64,000 nucleotides of DNA from contig CM077666.1 in assembly GCA_039707655.1 (NCBI GenBank), forward strand, positions 393,719,886-393,783,885. Direction: 5' to 3'. Numbering within the stretch: the stretch's first letter is position 1; each line of letters starts with the position of its first letter. The DNA comes from Elymus sibiricus. Taxonomy: Eukaryota > Streptophyta > Magnoliopsida > Poales > Poaceae. This document shows, piece after piece, positions 56,106 to 64,000 of the stretch. The notes beneath the pieces are model-generated. The model was not told the origin of the DNA. It ran no database searches and saw only the letters and a program-made list of their open reading frames with translations. The position numbers and the translations under genes are program-made.

Positions 56106-57118
56106 AATCAGCTCTAAGCTCCTAAATTTGTGCATTTATCTTAAATACACTGCAGTGCTACCTCCCCGTAGTAATAAATAAGCATATTATGAAACTCATA
56201 TATGATTATTACTATTATTTTTTGCACGTTCAATCAATTCCACTGATAAAGCATTTATGCTTTTTTAGAACAAGCATCAAGCATCATGTGGCATATAGTC
56301 ATTGGTGAAGATTGATATGCACTCAAATACAAGACTTATGATGGTGTTTGGTGACCGATAAAGATGATTGGAAAGGCGCTTTCCAAGCATAAGGTGAATC
56401 TTTTACATTTCACTTTTTAATATAATTTGGCCGGTACAATGTATATTTTCTGAAAACTATATCGCCATTGTGGGTTATCTGACTAAAATTACATTCTCTG
56501 CTTGGCACTGATTCATATATATTAATATGGGCAAAGGAAATTCACAATATTTTATGTTAGGGAAAGACTTCTAAAACCAGTGAAGTATCTTAGCAAGGAT
56601 GACACGCCGTTGTGCCTCTCGGCCGCCTCAACAATATAGCTCGTGTAGTTCATCGCCATAACTGGCTACACGGCATGACGGAGTAGCTCCACATGTACTG
56701 CGAGGAGGACACGGAGTCAGCGCTGCACGGCCGCCGTAGGTGAGAGATCGTGCCATCGTGCCGCATGACCCCCGTCGGCTCGAGACTGGTTTGTTGGTTT
56801 CTCTCCTTTAGATGTGGGATTAGGAACGGAAAAGTCGGTTTGTCGCCAATTAAAAAAAAGGAATAGCCGGTTGTCAAATAAAGGAAGGATGGGGAGTAAG
56901 GCTGGCTGGTAATTGGGACTGGGGCAATGAGATTGAAATTAACATGTGTCGTGAATCGACGAGGGTCTCACAGGTGGAACATATGAACCGGGCACGTAAG
57001 ATTATTTTTTCCGTGAGAGAGGAGGAATAATGCAAGAGAGGATGATGCGTCTGTGGCTCGAGGGCTACTGCTGCTTGCGAACGCAGTGGCAGGGAGCAAC
57101 CGATGGAGGAGAGGCTAG
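56106..57118. other. No gene recognised
   Basis: 56580-56880 has coding-like composition on the minus strand (RRPCSADSVSSSQYMWSYS...) but is short, has nearby stops and cannot be assigned to a family. Confidence 0.4.
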
Positions 57119-57162
57119 CACTAGTACAAAACAGGGCATCGGTCCACCCCTGAGAAGCCCAT

Positions 57163-57470
57163 TAGTCCCGGTTCACTCACGAACCGGGACCCATGGGGGC
57201 ATCGGTCTCGGTTCGTGAGGCCAGGGGGCCGGCCGGGCCTCGTGGGGCATTGGTCCCGGTTCGTCTGACCCCTTCTGTCCCGGTTCTAGACACGAACCGG
57301 GACCAATGTGCCTCGCTCCTGGCCCACAACCATTGGTCCCGGTTTGTGGCTGGAACCGGGACTAAAGGTGACCCCTTTTGTCCCGGTTCCAGCGACGAAC
57401 CGGGACCAATGCGCCTCGCTCCTGGCCCACAACCATTGGTCCCGGTTTGTGGCTGGAACCGGGACCAATG
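57163..57470. repeat. CACTA subterminal repeat array
   Basis: At least six inverted pairs of GTCCCGGTT(C/T) and (G)AACCGGGAC. A 70-base block (about 57293-57362) is repeated 102 bases later (57395-57464). In En/Spm, subterminal motifs are the binding sites of the TnpA protein; by analogy these are probable binding sites here. Confidence 0.85.
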
Positions 57471-57476
57471 GTTGGC

Positions 57477-57486
57477 CTATATATAG
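57477..57486 (+). promoter_or_regulatory. TATA box of the transposase promoter
   Basis: CCTATATATAGCC directly after the subterminal array and about 370 bases upstream of the transposase ATG. Confidence 0.65.
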
Positions 57487-57857
57487 CCCCCGCCCGCGAG
57501 CATTGCTCTGTTTTTTTGCCCGGCCGTGGGAGAGCTTTTGTGGTGCTCTAGCTCACCTCCTATGCACATGAGGTGTTCGATGAAATGCCCGAGCCACACT
57601 TAAGCTTTCTCCTCTCGAAGCTCCTTGTCCAAGCTCCATTTTCCTCAAGATTTGTCTAGGTTTGGCGGTCCGTCCTGTCCCATCCCCGTCCTCACCGCCG
57701 TCGATCGCCCGCGCCCATCTCGGCGCCGGCAACACCGTGGTTAGCCTCTTCTTCTTATCTTCTTTCTAAAAGAAAAAAGTTCTTATTTGTGTGTTTTAAT
57801 TAGATGCTCTAGAGAGTTATATGTTGTTCAATAATAAGAACTATATAACGCACGCAG
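57487..57857 (+). other. 5' untranslated region with probable intron
   Basis: A donor-like CCGTG/GTTAGCC lies near 57738, and the acceptor AACGCACGCAG ends exactly at 57857, immediately before the ATG. The first coding exon therefore seems to begin with the start codon. Confidence 0.5.
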
Positions 57858-60800
57858 ATGAACCGGCAATGGATGTACGGTGACCGACGCACCTCCGAGT
57901 ATATTAAGGGCCTGCATAATTTTCTCGAAGCGGCTGAGGCAAACAAGCAGAATGGTTTTATGCATTGTCCATGTACTGTCTGTGAGAATACAAAGGCTTT
58001 CTCCAACTCTAAAACCCTTCACTTCCACCTGCTTGAGAAGGGTTTTATGCCACACTATAATGTTTGGACCAAGCACGAAGAAAGAGGGGTTATGATGGAA
58101 GACAACGAAGAAGAAGAGGATGATGACAACTACCCGCCCCCTGAATACGGTGATGCTGCAATGGGGGAAGCTGAAGATCAAGAGGAACCAGATGATGTGC
58201 CCGATGATGATCTTCGCCGGGTCATTGTTGATGCACAGAGAGAATGCGAAAGTGAAAGGGAGAAGTTGAAGTTCGATCGCATGTTAGAGGATCACAAAAA
58301 AGGGTTGTACCCAAATTGCGAAGATGACAACAGAAAGCTCGGTACCACACTGGAATTGCTGCAATGGAAGGCAGACAATGGTGTATCTGACAAGGGATTT
58401 AGTTCGCTGCTGAAAATAATGAAGAAGAAGCTTCCAAAGGATAACGAATTGCCCGACAGTATGTACGAAGCAAAGAAGGTTCTATGCCCTCTAGGATTGG
58501 AGGTGCAGAAGATACATGCATGCCCTAATGACTGCATCCTCTACCGCGGTGAGTACGAGGATTTGAACGCATGCCCGGTATGCGGTGCATTGCGGTATAA
58601 GATCAGACGAGATGACCCTGGTGATGTTGAGGGCGAGCGCCCCAGGAAGAGGGTTCCTGCCAAGGTGATGTGGTATGCTCCTATAATACCACGGCTGAAA
58701 CGTCTGTTCAGAAACAAAGAGCATGCCAAGTTGATGCGATGGCACAAAGAAGACCATAAGAAAGACGGGAAGTTGAGAGCACCCGCTGACGGGTCGCAGT
58801 GGAGAAAAATTGAGAGAAGGTGGGGGGACTTTGCAGGTGACGCAAGGAACGTATGGTTTGGTTTAAGTGCAGATGGCATTAATCCTTTTGGGGAGCAGAG
58901 CAGCAATCATAGCACCTGACCCGTGACTCTATGTATCTATAACCTTCCTCCTTGGTTGTGCATGAAGCGGAAGTTCATTATGATGCCAGTGCTCATCCAA
59001 GGCCCTAAGCAACCCGGCAATGACATTGATGTGTACCTAAGGCCATTAGTTGAAGAACTTTTACAGCTGTGGAATGGAGAAGGTGTACGTGTGTGGGATG
59101 AGCACAAACAGGAGGAATTTAACCTACATGCGTTGCTGTTTGTAACCATCAACGATTGGCCTGCTCTCAGTAACCTTTCAGGACAGACAAACAAGGGATA
59201 CCACGCATGCACACACTGTTTAGATGACACCGACAGTATATATTTGGAAAAATGCAGGAAGAATGTGTACCTGGGGCATCGTCGATTTCTTCCGACCAAC
59301 CATCAATGTCGAAAGAAAGGAAAGCATTTCAAAGGTGAGGCAGATCACCGGAAGAAGCCCGCCCTCCGTACTGGTGATCACATACTTGATATGGTCAATG
59401 ATTTACAAGTAATCTTTGGAAAGGGTCCTGGCGGACTATCTGTTCCGACTGACGATGCGGGACGCGCACCCATGTGGAAGAAGAAATCTATATTTTGGGA
59501 CCTACCCTATTGGAAAGACCTAGAGGTCCGCTCTGCAATCGACGTGATGCACGTGACGAAGAATCTTTGCGTGAACCTGCTAGGCTTCTTGGGAGTGTAT
59601 GGGAAGACAAAAGATACACCGGAGGCACGGGAGGAACAGCAACGTGTGCATGAAAAAGACGGCATGCATCCAAAGCAGTATGAAGGTCCTGCCAGCTACG
59701 CTCTTACCAAAGAAGAGAAGGAAATCTTCTTTGAATGCCTGCTCAGTATGAAGGTCCCGTCTGGCTTCTCGTCGAATATAAAAGGAATAATAAATATGGC
59801 AGAGAAAAAGTTCCAGAACCTAAAGTCTCATGACTGCCACGTGATTATGACGCAACTGCTTCCGGTTGCATTGAGGGGGCTTCTACCGGAAAACGTTCGA
59901 TTAGCCATTGTGAAGCTATGTGCATTCCTCAATGCAATCTCTCAGAAGGTGATCGATCCAGAAATCCTGTCAAGGTTAAGGAGTGATTTGGTGCAATGTC
60001 TTGTTAGTTTCGAGCTGGTGTTCCCACCATCTTTCTTCAATATCATGACGCACGTCCTAGTTCATCTAGTCGACGAGATTGTCGTTCTGGGCCCTGTATT
60101 TCTACACAATATGTTCCCCTTTGAGAGGTTCATGGGAGTCTTAAAGAAATATGTTCGTAACCGCGCTAGGCCAGAAGCAAGCATCTCCATGGGCCATCAA
60201 ACAGAGGATGTCATTGGGTTTTGTGTTGACTTCATTCCTGACCTTAAGAAGATTGGTCTCCCTCAATCGCGGTATGAGGGGAGACTGACTGGAAAAGGCA
60301 CGCTAGGAGCGGACTCAATAATATGTAGGGACGGGCATTCTTGGTCTCAAGCACACTACACAGTTCTACAGAATTCTACCTTGGTGACCCCGTATGTCGA
60401 TGAACACAAGAATATTCTGCGCTCCAAACACCCGGAGCAGTGTGACGACTGGATTACATATGAACACATCAGGACTTTCGGCAGTTGGTTGCAAACACGT
60501 CTCATGGGTGACAACACTGTTTCTGATGAGCTGTACTCGTTGGCCAGGGGACCATCTTCGACTGTATTGACTTACAAAGGGTACGAGATAAATGGGAATA
60601 CATTTTACACGATCTCCCAAGATCAAAAGAGCACCAACCAAAACAGCGGTGTCCGCTTTGATGCAGCAACCAAGAGGGGAAAGGACACATATTATGGTTA
60701 CATAGTGGACATATGGGAACTTGACTATGGACATGATTTCAAGGTCCCTTTGTTTCAGTGCAAATGGGTCAATCTGTCAGGAGGCGGGGTACAGGTAGAC

Positions 60801-61157
60801 CCACAGTACGGAATGACAACAGTGGATCTCAACAATCTTGGGTACACAAACGAACCATTCGTCCTAGCCAATGATGTGGCGCAGGTTTTCTATGTGAAGG
60901 ACATGTCTACCAAACCGAGAAAAAGAAAAGATAAGGAAGCGAATACATCATACGATGAGCCAAAGCGCCACATAGTTCTTTCAGGAAAAAGAGACATCGT
61001 GGGATTGGAGGGCAAGACAGACATGTCTGAAGATTATGAAAAGTTTCATGAAATTCCTCCCTTCAAAGTCAAGGCTGGCCCAAGCACCCTGTTAAACGAT
61101 GAAGATTATCCATGGTTACGGCGCAATAAGCAAAGGACACAAGCGAAGAAAAAGTGA
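57858..61157 (+). pseudogene. tnp2: CACTA transposase (TNP2 family), one in-frame stop
   Basis: About 1100 codons in one frame, interrupted only by TGA at 58917-58919 (codon 354). In order: an N-terminal transposase-associated domain (WMYGDRR..., with CPCTVC near codon 37), an acidic linker (about 80-115), the transposase core (ACPVCGALRY near 235, LSADGINPFG near 336, FVTINDWPALSNLSGQ and ACTHCLDD further on), a DUF4218-type region (ILTHVLVHLVDE-like text MTHVLVHLVDE near codon 730, then RFMGVLKKYVRNRARPE), and a DUF4216-type region (YYGYIVDIWELDYG near 945). The C-terminus is Lys-rich. The enzyme would cut the element at its ends. Length and domain set are normal for the family. The stop lies just after the DG motif, so neither half should be active. 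A C-terminal fragment could still be translated from 58923. Confidence 0.95.
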
Positions 61158-61213
61158 AGACTTTCTCTCCACAACTATATCATTGCAGTTATATGTGAAG
61201 AAATTAAATGCCT

Positions 61214-61414
61214 TTTGTAACAGATGAGTTTTCGTCCGAAACCCTGATACTTTGAAAGAGATTGTCCGTTTTGTACACGAAGTGCATCCAGTTTTTGCCG
61301 TAACCCTCTCAACTTTTTAGCACATGCTATGTGGGTGAAATGATGATACCATGCCAACTTTCAACCTGTTCAGAGTTCATTTGTAGTGCTTTTCAATTTC
61401 AGGGTCATTTAGCT
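61214..61414 (+). repeat. 201-bp direct repeat, copy 1
   Basis: From TTTGTAACAGATGAGTTTTC to GGGTCATTTAGCTT. Repeated at 61551-61751 with about ten differences; offset 337 bases. Confidence 0.9.
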
Positions 61415-61550
61415 TAAAAAAATCAGTAAATGCATGAAAAATAGGAAATGAAGTCAGAAAGGGTTGAAAATTGATGATGTGGCTTTGAATGGTGCATTTT
61501 GAACACACAAAAAGTAAGGAGTTCAAATAAGTTCAAAAAAATGAAATCCC

Positions 61551-61751
61551 TTTGTAACAGACGAGTTTTCGTCCGAAACCCTGATACTTCGAAAGAGATT
61601 GTCCATTTTGTACATGAAGTGCATCCAGTTTTTGCCGTAACCCTCTCAACTTTTTAGAACATGCTATGTGGGTGTAATGATGATACCATGCCAACTTTCA
61701 ACCTTTTCAGAGTTCATTGGAAGTGCTTTTCAATTTCAGGGTCATTTAGCT
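61551..61751 (+). repeat. 201-bp direct repeat, copy 2
   Basis: Second copy of 61214-61414. Both lie between the two CACTA genes. Confidence 0.9.
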
Positions 61752-62440
61752 CAAAGAATGAACTAATAGCAAAAAGAATGAAATAGAAAACCTTTATGAA
61801 ACTCTAATAGCAAAAATAATGAACTAAAAATAATTAATTAAAAAATTCTGTATGATCAACTAAAATAAAACTATAATATTCTTCAATAGCAAAAAGAATC
61901 AACTAAAAAGCTTTTATAAAACTCTAATAGCAAAAGGAATCAACTAAAAATATTTTATAAACCTCTAGTATTTATGAAACTAAAATTATATAAAATTTAT
62001 GCAACTAAAGTTATCAAAGTATTTTTTGTTCAAAACATTAATAGCAAAAAGAATTTTCATAAAGAATTTTTTTAGAAACTTTAATAGCAAACTAAAATAA
62101 CAAAATATGTTTTTGGTTAAAACAGACATTTAAAATTACCTAAAAATTACCAAATTGAATATAATGATAAAACACAGTAATATTAAATAGCAGGAAAAAG
62201 AATCACTCAAAAATCTATTTTTATAGTAAAGTTATTCACAAACTAGTGATTCACACCAATTTAAAAGAATTCAAATTTAAACTATTCAAATTTGGAAACT
62301 AATGGCTCTAACAAAAAGTTTATAATTTTTGTGACCTAAAAGCAAAAAGAATCACTGAAAAACTGTAAGTAGAAACAAAAGAAAATAAATAAAGCAAAAA
62401 AGAAAACAAAAAAAGTAGAAAAAAATTAAAAAAAATGCCG
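61752..62440 (+). repeat. AT-rich spacer with AATAGCAAAAAGAAT(G/C)AACTAAAA words
   Basis: The word ATAGCAAAAAGAAT or close variants recurs near 61767, 61806, 61889, 61929 and 62040. No gene. Confidence 0.65.
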
Positions 62441-62604
62441 CCTACTGGGCCACCACGGCCTGAATACGACTAGAAACCCAACCATCTAGTTGGGCCAGGA
62501 TTCAGGCCCGCAGAAGGCCCAGAAGGCCCACAGGCAGAGGTCATGCGATTAGGCCCGTAAGCCTGCTGCTGAGAGGAGCTCGAGAGGGTGTGCGCAGCAG
62601 CGCT

Positions 62605-62610
62605 TATAAA
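62605..62610 (+). promoter_or_regulatory. TATA box, probable promoter of the second CACTA gene
   Basis: CGCTTATAAACC upstream of the internal palindromes and about 320 bases before the exon at 62929. Confidence 0.45.
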
Positions 62611-62680
62611 CCACTCTCGAGCCCTCTCAGCTAGCGAGGTGGGACTAAACTTTTGGCCCCGGGCAGCACCACCCTTTAGT

Positions 62681-62779
62681 CCCGGTTGGTGGCACCAACC
62701 GGGACCAATGCCCACCTTTGGTCCCGGTTGGTGGCACCAACCGGGACCAATGCCACCCTTTAGTCCCGGTTGGTGCCAC
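62681..62779. repeat. Internal palindromes of CACTA subterminal type
   Basis: Two perfect 23-bp palindromes (arms CCCGGTTGGTG and CACCAACCGGG around one base) at 62681-62703 and 62723-62745, and a third, partly mutated, at 62764-62779. They share the CCCGGTT/AACCGGG core with the terminal array at 57163-57470. Confidence 0.9.
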
Positions 62780-62928
62780 CGATGGAACAATGGAGGAGGA
62801 AGGACATGATCATGATGGCTCCGGTGACATGATCATGATGGCTCTGGAGGTGCTGACTAGCTAATTGATGCATTAATTGTTTTGGTATGTACATATATAT
62901 ATATTAACTCTTCTTTCTTCTTTTATAG

Positions 62929-63996
62929 CCCTCCGGATCGAGCCAAACTTCGGTAACGAGACGAGGCCCGAAGAAGAGGTTGCGCAAGGATGAAAGGTTC
63001 ACGATCACAGCACTCGCGGACGATGGCCTACCGATTGAACCCAAGCGGACCAAGGATGCATTTTCTGCTCAGTGCGGAGCTATTGTTAGGGACAACATCC
63101 CGATCAGCATCAAGCAATGGAATAAGCCTAAGGACGACGCCCCTGAAGGTGATTATGTCACCGATAGACAGAAAGATGATCTTTGGACCTTGCTGAAGGC
63201 AAATTTCACCCTACCGCCAGAGGAGGATCCGAATAAGCCCGTTATAGAGCCACTGGTCAAGGCGTGTGCTCTTAAGAAGATGGCAGATCTATTCAGGAGG
63301 TGGAAGAAGGAGTTGAAATCAAAGTTTGTCGACAAAGGTGAGACTCCAGAATTCATCGGCCGATTTGAGAAGATAAGAGATCACTGGCCCGCATTTGTGG
63401 CCTACAAGACATCAGACAAGAGTAAGAAAATGTCAGAGACAAACAAGAACAACGCTGCAAAGAAGCAGTATCACCATCACACGGGGTCAGGTGGCTACCT
63501 CAAAGCCCGGCCGTTGTGGGACAAAGCTGAGAATGACCTGATTGCTAAAGGGGTCGAACCAGAGACATTGAACTGGCCAGACCGTTCAAGGACTTGGTTC
63601 TTCGGGGTTGGGGGAACTTTGGACCCTGAAACAGGGAAGTGCCGTTGGACGGACGAGCAACTTGCAATACCCGTCACGAAGCTTCAGAAGTATATCACCG
63701 CAGCGCAGGAAGGGACGTTCATTCCCGACAGAGAGAAGGACGAGCTGACTGAGGCCCTAGGGAATGCTGAGCACCCTGGACGAACACGAGGCACACCAGG
63801 CTCCGTTCCGTGGAAGTTTGGGTTTCCCGACGCAGGCGGTTACAGAAGCTGGGAGAGAAAGAGGAAAGCGGAGCTGAGCGACATGCAGAAGATGAGTGCA
63901 AGACTACAAAAGCTAGAGGAAGCTGAGAGCCAGCGAGCTGCCGGCCAACTATCTCAGCGGCACGAAGCTACCCCAGAAGCTACCCCGCCATCTTAG
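62929..63996 (+). pseudogene. Second CACTA gene (TnpA-like / plant Ptta-En-Spm transposase protein), partial
   Basis: After an acceptor-like TTTTATAG (62921-62928) the frame is open: SVTRRGPKKRLRKDERFTIT..., then a conserved block (RTKDAFSAQCGAIVRDNIPISIKQW), a basic helical middle (RRWKKELKSKF), a Trp-rich part (LNWPDRSRTWFFGVGG) and a coiled-coil-like end (LSDMQKMSARLQKLEEAESQ). This is the conserved second protein of plant CACTA elements, thought to bind subterminal motifs. No ATG starts this frame in the exon, so translation must begin in an upstream exon; the Asp/His-rich frame from 62780 (GHDHDGSGD) may be its remnant, but it meets a stop near 62860. The frame ends at TAG 63994-63996 next to the window edge; this may be premature, since the repeat-like end (TPEATPP) looks like the middle of a longer tail. 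Confidence 0.8.
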
Positions 63997-64000
63997 CGGA

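Larger units (their letters stand above)
57119..64000 (+). mobile_element. CACTA (En/Spm) DNA transposon, left part; right end beyond window
   Basis: Starts CACTAGTACAAAACAGGG, followed by subterminal repeats, a TATA box, the TNP2 transposase and a second gene in the same orientation. This is the layout of Caspar/Jorge-type Triticeae CACTA elements (assigned from memory). The 3-bp duplication cannot be checked because the right end is outside the window. Confidence 0.92.

Noticed and set aside
56650..56877. 75-codon minus-strand frame with coding-like composition
   Set aside because: Too short, no recognisable domain, stops in adjoining sequence, no splice signals that extend it.

Overview
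The window looks like intergenic, transposon-packed nuclear DNA of a Triticeae grass (wheat, goatgrass or barley). The basis is that I recognise a Sabrina-type LTR next to a TGGCGCCGTTGCCGGGG primer site, CACTA ends with CCCGGTT/AACCGGG subterminal repeats, and TGATACGTCTCC-type LTRs; this is recognition from memory, not a search. I find no convincing intact host protein-coding gene. Nearly all real coding sequence is transposon-derived, and most of it is broken.

Layout. 1-5606: the end of a Ty3/gypsy chromovirus (broken pol, then a truncated LTR of more than 3 kb). 5607-13126: a non-autonomous minus-strand LTR element with two 1641-bp LTRs plus the stump of a second internal region, i.e. LTR-LTR recombination products. 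13127-15828: an old gypsy fragment split by a 1591-bp solo LTR that carries an array of TCGGTG/CACCGA palindromes. 15829-28641: nested TIR elements ending in GAGCATCTAC, split by a 9.6-kb Ty1/copia element (TSD CCGGA) and by a 1360-bp solo LTR (TSD GCAGC). 28642-35383: low-copy DNA, then Mutator-like material holding a 410-bp foldback MITE (9-bp TSD) and a 1.8-kb PIF/Harbinger-like element. 35478-40440: a retroposed 3' end, AT-rich sequence, a MITE fragment and a relic of a gypsy reverse transcriptase. 40445-43378: two PIF/Harbinger-like elements placed end to end and sharing one TTA. 43935-47142: a Sabrina-type LTR and leader with a 5'-truncated LINE inside. 47143-57118: mostly low-copy DNA with a Stowaway MITE, a 22-bp tail-only retro-insertion, and a possible divergent pair of spliced, probably non-coding transcripts. 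57119-64000: the left part of a large CACTA element with a TNP2 transposase broken by one stop, and a second transposon gene running to the window edge.

The most interesting signal is a family of TIR elements (31671-33499, 41579-43378, and more distantly 40445-41575) that encode no transposase. Each carries a TATA box and a protein with short VKxE motifs resembling SUMO-acceptor consensus sites and a hydrophobic-plus-acidic motif resembling a SUMO-interaction motif. In the two longer proteins that motif starts at the same residue, 289. Other structural surprises are the 12 evenly spaced TCGGCGCC boxes in the foldback MITE, the palindromes of CACTA subterminal type upstream of the second CACTA gene, repeated polypurine-tract-like motifs inside the non-autonomous LTR element, and insertions that consist of little more than a LINE tail.
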